DNA of 25,697 nt, taken from positions 1-25,697 of the forward strand of contig JAGKTT010000031.1 of assembly GCA_021153285.1 (NCBI GenBank), given 5' to 3'. The notes under the pieces are model-generated. The model searched no databases. It was not told where the DNA came from and saw nothing but the letters and a program-made list of their open reading frames with translations. Of this stretch, positions 7,902-15,736 are shown one piece after another (positions within the stretch are counted from its first letter, which is position 1; every line of letters begins with the position of its first letter). The stretch is from Bacteroidia bacterium (GTDB lineage: Bacteria; Bacteroidota; Bacteroidia; Bacteroidales; UBA932). The position numbers and the translations under genes are program-made.

Positions 7902-10900
7902 TTAGAAAGTAAGATTTACACCGACAGAGAAAGTTCGATTCTGCGGATATACACCACGGTCGATACCGAGCTCAGTGCCGAATCCGTTACCACCTGTAAC
8001 TTCAGGGTCACAACCTGTGTATCTTGTAAGAGTGAAGAGGTTCTCTGCCTGAGCATAAATTCTGAGGCGCTGAACGAAAATCTTCTTTGTAAGGTTATGC
8101 GGAAGGGTATAACCGATCTGCACATTACGTGCACGGAGGAATGAAGCATCCTCTACCCAGTAATCAGACACACGGTAGTTCTCATTAGCTGATGTAAACT
8201 CGAACTTAGGTGCTGAGTTTGTAGATCCCTCGCCAGTCCAACGGTTGAGGATTGTCTTAGGAAGGTTGATATAATAAAGGTCTGTACGACGGGTAACATT
8301 GAATGCCTGAGCACCATACTGTCCCTGAAGAAGCATACTGAAATCGATGCCCTTCCACTCGAAACCGAGGTTAAGACCGAATGTCCAGTCAGGAATACCT
8401 TTACCTATATAAGTACGGTCTGCGTCAGTGATCTTTCCATCACCGTTCATATCCTGGAAACGGAAGTCTCCCGGAGTTGCGTTAGGCTGGATCATATTAC
8501 CTTCTGCATCTGTATAAGCCGCTACCTCTGCTGCATTCTGGAATACACCGTCAGTCTTATAGCCATAGAAGAATGGGAAAGGCATTCCGATTTCACCACG
8601 TGTGAGCTGTCCGATCTTATGGCTTGATCCATAAAGGTCTGTAGCATCATCACCAAGATAAGTGAGAGTATTCTTATTATATGTAGCATTTGCAGAAATA
8701 TGCCAGTTGAAGTCACCGTAAGTATCACGGTATCCTACCTCAAGCTCGACTCCGCTGTTGACCATATCACCGAGGTTACCTGTAGGAGAAGAGTCTCCTG
8801 AGTATCCTGGAACAGGCATTGAAAGGAGCATACCGGCTGTATTCTTACGATACCAGTCGAATGTTGCAGTAAGACGGCTGTTGAAGAAAGCTGCATCGAG
8901 ACCGATATTTGTCTGTCTTGACTCCTCCCACTTCACGTTAGGGTTGGCAAGTCCGGAAGGCTTCGCACCTACATTGATTACCTCGGAACCGTTTGCACCT
9001 GAACCGAACACGTAGTTGTTGCCTGAGTTCATATATACGGCATATGTGAAGTTTCCGATTGCATCGTTACCGTTCACACCCCAGGAAGCACGGAGCTTCA
9101 ATGCAGAAACTGCTGCGACATCCTTCATAAAAGACTCGTTCTTGATGTTCCAACCGAGTGAGAATGATGGGAATGTACCCCACTTGTTATTGTCACCAAA
9201 GCGGCTTGATGCATCTCGACGTACTGTAACCTCAGCCATATAACGCTCAGCATAGTTATATGAAACACGTCCGAAATATGAAGCAAGTCTGTAAGGAATA
9301 GAATTCCAGGATCCCCATCCGTTACGGTCACCGTTGATCGTCTGACCTAAGGTATTGTTCACAGAGATCTTATAAGGATCGTAAGGATACATCAGACCGT
9401 TAGCGGATGCTCCTACATTCGAAGAAGATGATGAGAGGGCAGACTGTCCGAGGATTGCAGCTACTGTATGCTCTCCGAATGTCTTGTTGTAAGAAAGAAT
9501 GTTTTCCACCTGCCAAGAGAGCGAACGGTTCATTGACTGCCAAGCGCTTGATGCATAGTTAGTCTTTGCAGAGTGAGACTTGATAGCAGAATCCGATAAA
9601 TGCTTTCCATTGCAACCCGGGATCAGACAACCAGCACCATCGCCTTCACTAAGATTTCCACCTGAACCATCCCATACATCAGTATAGCTGATTGTCTCAT
9701 AGCTGTAGTTCTTTGTAGAAAGGAAGTAAGGCTCGCTATGGCCGTGACTTCCCCAGAATGCCATATCTACACCTACCTGAGTACGGAACTTAAGACCATC
9801 AAATATCTGAAGTTCGAAATTTCCGTTAGCAACGAACTTGTCAGTCCAATATTTCTCACCCGGCTGCTCAAGCATAGCAAGAGGGTTGTTCTGCTCATTG
9901 TAAATCGTACCGTCAACAATTGTATAAGGACGGCCGTTTGCATCACGGATGATATAGTCATAACCGAGCGGATAAAGAGTCTTGTAGCTTTCCTCTGTAG
10001 CAGCATCAGCAAAGATAGGCTCCAGCGGTGACATACCGATGGCAGAGCCAAGAGGTGAAGCGAACTCAGAGTTTGTAGAGATACCGGTCGAATTGATATG
10101 AGCATAAGAAACGCTCGACTGCATTGTCATCTTGTTGAGCCAGTCACGATCATCTGAGTTGTCGAAAAGAACTGCATTAAGAGCCTGACGAAGAGTGAAA
10201 CGGTCATAGTTTGCACGGCCGTAGTTACCTCCGATTGTACCTTCTCTTGTAAGGAAACCTGCTGAAGTGGAGTACTGTACACGGTCGTTTCCACCACTGA
10301 TATTGAGATCGTGTTTCATCACAGGAGCATTGTCATTAAAGATTGCCGCAACCCAATCTGTTCCCTTGCCGAATGCATATGGATCGTCGTAACGAGGAGT
10401 CTGACCATTATTGATATATCCCTCGTTCATCATAATAGCGTACTCAGTAGCATCAAGAACCTGAGGTTTGCGCCAAGGATTCTGCCATCCATATGAGAAG
10501 TCATAGTTTACAGTTGTCTTGCCTTTTGATCCCTGACGTGTTGTCACGAGGATGACACCGTTTGCTGCACGAGCACCATAAACTGCACCTGAAGCGGCAT
10601 CCTTAAGGACCTCGATACGCTCGATATCATTAGGATTCAGGTAGTCGATACCTCCTACAGGCATACCGTCTACGATATACATAGGATTAGAATCATTAAT
10701 GGTACCGATACCACGGATACGGATCTGAGATCCTGAATCTGGAGCACCGGAAGTCGAAGTTACAGTCACACCGGAAGTCATACCCTGAAGAAGATTGTCG
10801 ATGCGAGTCGCTGCAGTCTTCTTGAGATCTTCTGAAGTGATTGAAGAAATTGCCGCGGTCACGACGCTCTTTTTCTGAACGCCGTATCCGACTACAACTG

Positions 10901-11216
10901 TCTCTTCAAGCATTGTTGTGTCTTCTTCCAGAACGATGTTAAAGCTGCCCCCCCCTACTGGTACGCGGGCTGTCTTGTAACCGATGGAAGTCACGACGAG
11001 GACGGCATCCGAAGGGATGGCCTCTGTGAGAACGAAATTTCCGTCAAGGTCAACGGTGGTACCAATAGAAGTACCTTCCACCATTACAGCGGCTCCGATA
11101 ACCGGCTCGCCGGTTGAATCCATGACTGTACCTTTCACTTGCTGAGCAAACGCATTGGCGCAGCTCAGACCCATTATCGCTAAGATAAGGGCGATTCGAT
11201 AAGCTAGGTGTTTCAT
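7902..11216 (-). CDS. susC: SusC/RagA family TonB-dependent transporter
   Basis: 1104 residues, usual size. Signal peptide ends NAFAQQ (about 25), followed by a carboxypeptidase-regulatory-like beta-sandwich (27-100; GTVMDSTGEPVIGAAVMVEG), a TonB-box region near LEETVVVGYGVQKKS (103-117), the plug domain with the SusC signatures IRIRGIGTINDSNPMYIVDG and LKDAASGAVYGARAANGV, then the 22-strand barrel ending in FSVGVNLTF with terminal Phe. It imports glycan oligosaccharides across the outer membrane using TonB/ExbBD energy. It is the first gene of the locus and is preceded by a 309-bp leader with a TAAATTTG box at 11274-11281. Codons 88-90 form a run of eight G residues, which could slip (see findings). 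The reading frame is intact in this assembly. Generic family symbol only. Confidence 0.97.
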   Translation of the reverse strand: MKHLAYRIALILAIMGLSCANAFAQQVKGTVMDSTGEPVIGAAVMVEGTSIGTTVDLDGNFVLTEAIPSDAVLVVTSIGYKTARVPVGGGSFNIVLEEDTTMLEETVVVGYGVQKKSVVTAAISSITSEDLKKTAATRIDNLLQGMTSGVTVTSTSGAPDSGSQIRIRGIGTINDSNPMYIVDGMPVGGIDYLNPNDIERIEVLKDAASGAVYGARAANGVILVTTRQGSKGKTTVNYDFSYGWQNPWRKPQVLDATEYAIMMNEGYINNGQTPRYDDPYAFGKGTDWVAAIFNDNAPVMKHDLNISGGNDRVQYSTSAGFLTREGTIGGNYGRANYDRFTLRQALNAVLFDNSDDRDWLNKMTMQSSVSYAHINSTGISTNSEFASPLGSAIGMSPLEPIFADAATEESYKTLYPLGYDYIIRDANGRPYTIVDGTIYNEQNNPLAMLEQPGEKYWTDKFVANGNFELQIFDGLKFRTQVGVDMAFWGSHGHSEPYFLSTKNYSYETISYTDVWDGSGGNLSEGDGAGCLIPGCNGKHLSDSAIKSHSAKTNYASSAWQSMNRSLSWQVENILSYNKTFGEHTVAAILGQSALSSSSSNVGASANGLMYPYDPYKISVNNTLGQTINGDRNGWGSWNSIPYRLASYFGRVSYNYAERYMAEVTVRRDASSRFGDNNKWGTFPSFSLGWNIKNESFMKDVAAVSALKLRASWGVNGNDAIGNFTYAVYMNSGNNYVFGSGANGSEVINVGAKPSGLANPNVKWEESRQTNIGLDAAFFNSRLTATFDWYRKNTAGMLLSMPVPGYSGDSSPTGNLGDMVNSGVELEVGYRDTYGDFNWHISANATYNKNTLTYLGDDATDLYGSSHKIGQLTRGEIGMPFPFFYGYKTDGVFQNAAEVAAYTDAEGNMIQPNATPGDFRFQDMNGDGKITDADRTYIGKGIPDWTFGLNLGFEWKGIDFSMLLQGQYGAQAFNVTRRTDLYYINLPKTILNRWTGEGSTNSAPKFEFTSANENYRVSDYWVEDASFLRARNVQIGYTLPHNLTKKIFVQRLRIYAQAENLFTLTRYTGCDPEVTGGNGFGTELGIDRGVYPQNRTFSVGVNLTF
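10948..10955 (-). repeat. G8 homopolymer within the susC coding region
   Basis: Eight consecutive C on the plus strand (G on the coding strand) encode Gly88-Gly90 of the SusC N-terminal extension. Change by one base would truncate the protein soon after, so this is a possible slipped-strand switch. Confidence 0.9.
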
Positions 11217-11273
11217 TTGGTTAGTGTTTATGTGTTAGTTAAAAGTGTGAACGAATCCGAAAGTTCGTGTTCT

Positions 11274-11281
11274 CAAATTTA
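11274..11281 (-). promoter_or_regulatory. Putative -7 box of the susC promoter (TAAATTTG)
   Basis: Matches the Bacteroidota sigma-ABfr -7 consensus TAnnTTTG on the minus strand, predicting a start about 50 nt before the susC ATG. It is the only such match in the leader. No good -33 TTG is present at the usual spacing, as expected for an activator-dependent promoter. Confidence 0.55.
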
Positions 11282-11330
11282 TGCATTTTTTCATTCACTT
11301 CTGCCACATATCCTGAGATTTGGTTTCATT

Positions 11331-11521
11331 TAGTGGATTAAAAGCAGGTAAACAACTTTGCTTCAATAACTTACAACACTTAACCAAGGTAAAAAAGTGG
11401 ACAAAAAACACGACTTTGAAGGAGCAAATTCGGTCAAAGTGGATAAAAGTAGTAAAGCCAATACTCTAATAAATTGATTATTTGAGCATTGGCTTTACAG
11501 AGACAATATCTTAAAAGTGGA
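11331..11521 (-). repeat. Four copies of an AGTGGA-centred motif upstream of susC
   Basis: AGTGGA occurs at 11332-11337, 11396-11401, 11438-11443 and 11516-11521, each flanked by A-rich sequence (for example AAAGTGGATAAAAG at 11436-11449). All four share orientation; on the susC coding strand they read TCCACT. Start-to-start spacings are 64, 42 and 78 bp, the first two close to whole helical turns. They may be operator sites for the adjacent regulator. Confidence 0.5.
11452..11498 (-). terminator. Long imperfect hairpin after the regulator gene
   Basis: An 11-bp perfect arm pair (11452-11462 with 11488-11498) continues through one mismatch, 3 bp, one mismatch and 5 bp to a 5-nt loop: 19 of 21 positions paired. 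It begins 28 bp after the regulator stop and lies upstream of susC on the same strand. It probably ends regulator transcription and insulates susC. No classic T-tract follows (only ACTTTTATCC), so an operator or RNA-processing role remains possible. Confidence 0.55.
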
Positions 11522-11525
11522 TTTT

Positions 11526-13118
11526 TTAGCGTTTTGAGCCTATTTTTCTTACCGTTTCCTCGAAATTTTCACGGTTTTCCAGAGCAGCATTCTTCACCTG
11601 CGCCCTGTAGTTGTAAATGGTGTTTACCGAGTACCTCAGAAGAGATGCGATGTGCGAAGATTGAGTGATTCCGAGCTTGATCAGAGCAAAGATACGGAGC
11701 TCGGTACTGAGCAGTTCACCATCTTTAAGACGAATTCTGCAATCCTCTTTAAGCAACATATTGAACTCCTCCACAAAGGTAGGATAGAGTGAGAGGAAGG
11801 ACGTATCGAATGTCTTGTAGAAATTCTTGAGCTCGGCATCGAACTGGTCACGAGTAAGGTTTTTCTTCAGCTTGTCAAGATAGCCGGAGCACATTGAAAG
11901 GAAAAGGCCTAGGTACTCTTCCTTGGCGGCATTGGCCTCTATCAGGTCGAGATTGGTCTGTTTCAGATTCTCCTCAGCATCTATCACTGAATTATAATAT
12001 TCTGCAAGCTGAAGATTCTTGGATTCAATTTCTTCAGCATTCTTACGTCCTTTTACATAAAGGCGGACGGCAACCACACAGAAAACCAAAAGAAGCAATG
12101 CTATGCAAGTTGTCAATATAAGATATCTGGTCCTGTACCTGTTCTGGATATCCTTGCTGTCGGTATATGTCTTTAGTATCCACGGAAGAGTGGAAGCAAT
12201 CTGCACCTTACGAAGTTTTGCATTATAGAAAAGAGCATCATCCAGAGATATACTGATGTACTTAAACGCTCTGTCAGTATCCTGAGGATCAGTCAGTTTT
12301 ATCGCTATCGAGCATAGAGATGCATTATCCTTGATCGCACCCTGGATGTCACAGAGTGCAGATTCTGTCCACCAATGAATCAATTCGTCCGTACGGTTCA
12401 GATTATCACATATATATCCTTGCCAATAAGTCTGGACAGCATAATCGCGCGATGTCTTGTCCAGACTTGCAATAAACTCGAGATTCTCCTTATAAGCCTT
12501 TTCAAAATCTCTGCTTTCGATTATCCTGAGGATACGGATATGTCTGTTCAAAGGAAGATCACCAGATGTAATTTCCAGGATACGGTCCTGATAACGGGTA
12601 ATCTGAGAAGCATCAGGTACCTCAATGCTGGAAGTGCTCACATATTCCTTGTAATCGTGCAGAAACTTCTGACGGGCATCATACCAGCACACCTTCTGAT
12701 CCAGAGTAAGGGATGCTGTATCTATCTGAGCAAAGATTTCGTCAGCTTCGAGATAAAAGCCGGCAGTCGTATGGAGCATCGCCATATCCAGCATAGTGCA
12801 ATGCAGGAGCGAATCATTTGCAATCTGCTTTGCTATAACGAGCTGATATTCCAAGGTTTCCTTGGCCTTATCAAACTGAAACGGCTGATACTCAAGGAAA
12901 AGCTGTCTGTATATATGATACTGCTGGAGCGGAGTCACTCCTCGTGAATTCAGCATATTCTCGATTGTACTGATCTTCTGCTGCTTCATATGCACATATT
13001 CGTCAGCACGCTCCAGGGCCTTATCGATACGGATGAGTTCCTGCTCATAGACACTCTCATAACCGGAAGTGCAGGAAACAGCAAAAAGCAGACACAAATA
13101 AAAAGCAAGTCTTTTCAT
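11526..13118 (-). CDS. Membrane-spanning transcriptional regulator, DUF6377/SusR-like
   Basis: 530 residues from the ATG at 13118 (MKRLAFYL...); an in-frame ATG at 13127 and a TTG at 13130 are less likely because they put extra residues before a good signal sequence. Parts: signal/lipobox-like segment ending AVSC (Cys16); a long helical, TPR-like periplasmic region (about 20-325); one transmembrane helix at about 333-354 (LILTTCIALLLLVFCVVAV); a coiled-coil linker (355-405); and a C-terminal helix-turn-helix at about 473-508 with LRIFALIKLGITQSSHIASL and VNTIYNYRAQVKNA, resembling LuxR/GerE-type DNA binding. The architecture fits the Bacteroidota DUF6377 regulators and the SusR type: sensing in the periplasm and DNA binding in the cytoplasm in one chain, without kinase domains. 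It lies beside both the susC locus and the divergent GH2 operon and may control either or both. Its inducer is unknown. Confidence 0.85.
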   Translation of the reverse strand: MKRLAFYLCLLFAVSCTSGYESVYEQELIRIDKALERADEYVHMKQQKISTIENMLNSRGVTPLQQYHIYRQLFLEYQPFQFDKAKETLEYQLVIAKQIANDSLLHCTMLDMAMLHTTAGFYLEADEIFAQIDTASLTLDQKVCWYDARQKFLHDYKEYVSTSSIEVPDASQITRYQDRILEITSGDLPLNRHIRILRIIESRDFEKAYKENLEFIASLDKTSRDYAVQTYWQGYICDNLNRTDELIHWWTESALCDIQGAIKDNASLCSIAIKLTDPQDTDRAFKYISISLDDALFYNAKLRKVQIASTLPWILKTYTDSKDIQNRYRTRYLILTTCIALLLLVFCVVAVRLYVKGRKNAEEIESKNLQLAEYYNSVIDAEENLKQTNLDLIEANAAKEEYLGLFLSMCSGYLDKLKKNLTRDQFDAELKNFYKTFDTSFLSLYPTFVEEFNMLLKEDCRIRLKDGELLSTELRIFALIKLGITQSSHIASLLRYSVNTIYNYRAQVKNAALENRENFEETVRKIGSKR

Positions 13119-13138
13119 AATCACCATCAAATCTCAGA

Positions 13139-13146
13139 CAAAATTA
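13139..13146 (-). promoter_or_regulatory. Putative -7 box of the regulator promoter (TAATTTTG)
   Basis: Minus-strand match to TAnnTTTG, 20 bp before the chosen regulator ATG, implying a short leader of about 14 nt. No -33 element is clear. It overlaps the place where the -33 region of the divergent GH2 promoter would sit. Confidence 0.45.
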
Positions 13147-13158
13147 CTAAAAAATTGC

Positions 13159-13166
13159 TACATTTG
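13159..13166 (+). promoter_or_regulatory. Putative -7 box of the GH2 operon promoter (TACATTTG)
   Basis: Plus-strand match to TAnnTTTG, ending 24 bp before the chosen GH2 ATG at 13191. Only 12 bp separate it from the opposite-facing regulator box, so the two polymerases should compete for the same DNA. Confidence 0.5.
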
Positions 13167-13190
13167 TAAGATTGACAATCAATGTTAACT

Positions 13191-15725
13191 ATGCTGAAAA
13201 AGATTCTGAGCACAATTGCAGCATTATCTGCCGTCATAACCTCTTCCGCCCAATCCCAGAGAAGCGAAACCATATTGAAAGACTGGGAGTTCCGCAAAGG
13301 TCACGATATCGAAGCCGCAGAAGGGTGGGAAGCGGTTTCCGTACCTCACGATTGGGCCATCTACGGTCCTTTCGACAAAGCAAATGACCTTCAGACCGTT
13401 GCTGTGGTACAGAACGGAGAGGATATCGCTACTGAAAAGACCGGACGTACAGGAGGTCTTCCTTATATGGGTAAGGGGACATACAGACGCACCCTGGAAA
13501 TCAGCGAGGCAGAAATGGACGGCCGCCGCCACATCCTTATGTTCGACGGAGCGATGAGCGAAGCGCAGGTGCTTGTAAACGGTGAGGAAGTCTGCTTCTG
13601 GCCATACGGATACAATTCTTTCCATTGCGACATAACCGCGCAGCTTAAGGCCGGAACAAATGAAGTGACTGTACTTCTGGAGAACCGTCCTCAGTCTTCA
13701 CGCTGGTATCCGGGTGCAGGACTTTACAGAAAGGTCCGCCATATAACCCTTCCGCAGGTCCATATTCCTGTCTGGGGAACTTATGTAACCACTCCACATA
13801 TTGAAAAAGACTATGCTACAGTCAATATAAAGACCAAGGTCGAGGGAGTGGAAGACGGAAGCGTCATCACTGTCAGGACAAAGATCATTGACAGTGAAAA
13901 TATGAATGTAATAGCCCTGTCAACTGATACAAGGCCGCTTTTCAATGGAGAAATTGAGCAGAACATCATTGTCAATACACCTGTTCTCTGGTCACCGGAG
14001 CATCCGAACCTGTATCACGCCTGCACGGAGATCTATCTTGGCGGATCCATTGATACAGACTGGAATATGGACAGGCCGGCAGTCTGCATTACCCACGGAA
14101 CTCAGCTGCAGGACACGAAATGGACCCGGTTCGGATTCAGAAGCATCGAGATTGTCCCGGACAAAGGCTTCTTCCTCAACGGCGAGAGCCGTAAGTTCCG
14201 CGGAGTCTGTCTTCATCACGACCTCGGTCCTCTCGGAGCAGCAGTAAACAAGGCAGCGATCCGCCGTCAGCTCACTATTCTGAAGGATATGGGCTGCGAC
14301 GCCATCCGCACCTCGCACAATATGCCGGCAGAAGAACTGATCGAGCTCTGCGACGAAATGGGCTTTATGGTGATGTGCGAGAATTTCGACGAATGGGACA
14401 TCGCCAAATGCGAAAACGGCTACCACAGATTCTTCAACCAGGACAGCGGAGACGGGCGCATATGGGCTGAAAGGGATATGATCAATATGCTCCACCATTT
14501 CCGTAACAATCCTTCCGTAGTGATGTGGAGTATAGGAAACGAGGTGCCTTCACAATGGAAACAGGAGGGGGTCGAAGTGGCTGCCTGGCTTCAGGGGCTA
14601 TGCCATCGCGAAGACCCGACAAGGCCGGTCACCTGCGGAATGGATCAATATAATGCAGTGATCCTCAACGGATTCGCAGAGCAGCTTGATATAGTGGGAT
14701 TCAATTACAAAGTAGACAGATATATCCCTGCATACGAATTGCTGTCACAGAAAATCATTCTCGGCAGCGAGACAGCATCCACAGTAAGTTCACGCGGAGT
14801 ATACCACTTCCCTGCCAGACTTGGAGCAGCCATAATGCACGATGACCATCAGTCATCCTCATACGACACGGAATACTGCTGGTGGTCGAATATTCCGGAC
14901 AATGATTTCGCGGCAGATGAGGATTACCCTTGGTGCATCGGACAATTCGTATGGACAGGATTCGACTATCTCGGAGAGCCTTCTCCATACGACACCGACG
15001 CCTGGCCGAACCACTCATCGGTTTTCGGCATCGTCGATCTGGCATACATTCCTAAAGACCGTTTCTATCTCTACAGAAGCCAATGGAATCAAAACGATGA
15101 AACCCTCCACATTCTTCCTCACTGGAACTGGGAAGGACGTGAAGGAGAGGTCACACCTGTATTCGTATACACTTCCTACCCTTCAGCGGAACTTTTCATA
15201 AACGGAGTATCACAGGGCATCAGGACTTTTGCAAAGCCTGACGGCAATGTTCCTTGTCTTGGCGAAGATGCGATGAAACGATTCCGTCTGATGTGGGACG
15301 ATGTGACATATGAGCCGGGAGAAATCAAGGTAATCGCATATGACTCAGAAGGACAGGCTGCTGCTGAGAAATCTATCCGTACGGCTGGAAAGGCGGCTGA
15401 AATAAAGCTGACACCCGACAGAAAGGTGCTGAAAGCTGACGGAGAGGACCTCTGCTACATCAATGTAAGCCTAACGGACAAGGAAGGCAATCCTGTTCCG
15501 ACTGACAACAGGCTCGTCAAGGTAAAGGTAACCGGCAACGGCAGCTTCAAGGCCATCGCAAACGGTGATCCTACTTGCCTGGAATCATTCCAGCAGCCTC
15601 AGATGCATCTTTTCAGCGGACAGCTCACTGTTCTTGTCCAGAGCTCTTCACAGCCAGGAGAAATCAGCGTGGAAGTCACCGGAAAGGGAGTGAAAAAAGC
15701 ACAATTGACAATAAAAACCGAATAA
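13191..15725 (+). CDS. GH2 family beta-glycosidase (beta-galactosidase-like), periplasmic
   Basis: 844 residues from ATG 13191 (MLKKILST...); the ATG three codons earlier (13182) would leave almost no leader after the predicted promoter. Signal peptide ends near ITSSA-QS and lacks a lipobox, so soluble periplasmic. GH2 layout: N-terminal sugar-binding jelly roll (about 25-190; WEAVSVPHDWAI, RWYPGAGLYR), Ig-like domain (about 195-320), TIM barrel (about 325-600) with FRGVCLHHDLGPLG, RTSHN, acid/base E451 in WSIGNEVP and nucleophile E527 in ILGSETAS, then a DUF4982-like domain and a C-terminal Ig-like domain (KLTPDRKVLKADGED onward). This long GH2 type is usually called beta-galactosidase in Bacteroidota but the fold also covers other exo-activities, so the sugar is not settled. 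It is the first gene of a three-gene operon with a subtilase and a small lipoprotein, divergent from the regulator. Confidence 0.94.
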   Translation: MLKKILSTIAALSAVITSSAQSQRSETILKDWEFRKGHDIEAAEGWEAVSVPHDWAIYGPFDKANDLQTVAVVQNGEDIATEKTGRTGGLPYMGKGTYRRTLEISEAEMDGRRHILMFDGAMSEAQVLVNGEEVCFWPYGYNSFHCDITAQLKAGTNEVTVLLENRPQSSRWYPGAGLYRKVRHITLPQVHIPVWGTYVTTPHIEKDYATVNIKTKVEGVEDGSVITVRTKIIDSENMNVIALSTDTRPLFNGEIEQNIIVNTPVLWSPEHPNLYHACTEIYLGGSIDTDWNMDRPAVCITHGTQLQDTKWTRFGFRSIEIVPDKGFFLNGESRKFRGVCLHHDLGPLGAAVNKAAIRRQLTILKDMGCDAIRTSHNMPAEELIELCDEMGFMVMCENFDEWDIAKCENGYHRFFNQDSGDGRIWAERDMINMLHHFRNNPSVVMWSIGNEVPSQWKQEGVEVAAWLQGLCHREDPTRPVTCGMDQYNAVILNGFAEQLDIVGFNYKVDRYIPAYELLSQKIILGSETASTVSSRGVYHFPARLGAAIMHDDHQSSSYDTEYCWWSNIPDNDFAADEDYPWCIGQFVWTGFDYLGEPSPYDTDAWPNHSSVFGIVDLAYIPKDRFYLYRSQWNQNDETLHILPHWNWEGREGEVTPVFVYTSYPSAELFINGVSQGIRTFAKPDGNVPCLGEDAMKRFRLMWDDVTYEPGEIKVIAYDSEGQAAAEKSIRTAGKAAEIKLTPDRKVLKADGEDLCYINVSLTDKEGNPVPTDNRLVKVKVTGNGSFKAIANGDPTCLESFQQPQMHLFSGQLTVLVQSSSQPGEISVEVTGKGVKKAQLTIKTE

Positions 15726-15736
15726 ATTTAAATAAT

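Larger units (their letters stand above)
11217..11525. promoter_or_regulatory. susC leader/promoter region (309 bp, no gene)
   Basis: This gap between the regulator stop and the susC start is rich in A/T and contains no convincing ORF on either strand. It holds a promoter-like box near susC, a long hairpin near the regulator end, and four scattered AGTGGA-centred motifs, each listed separately. It probably carries both the regulator's 3' end and all control sites of the susC operon. Confidence 0.75.

Noticed and set aside
11251..11268. Short inverted repeat ACGAA/TTCGT just before susC
   Set aside because: Only 5 bp per arm; too weak to call an operator or riboswitch.
13992..14498. Minus-strand frame inside the GH2 gene and similar ones inside the subtilase gene (16009-16491)
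   Set aside because: The sense frames carry complete catalytic motifs; the antisense frames are shadows.
15575..15736. 54-residue upstream extension of the subtilase frame
   Set aside because: It overlaps the end of the GH2 gene and would bury the lipoprotein signal; the ATG at 15737 is well placed.
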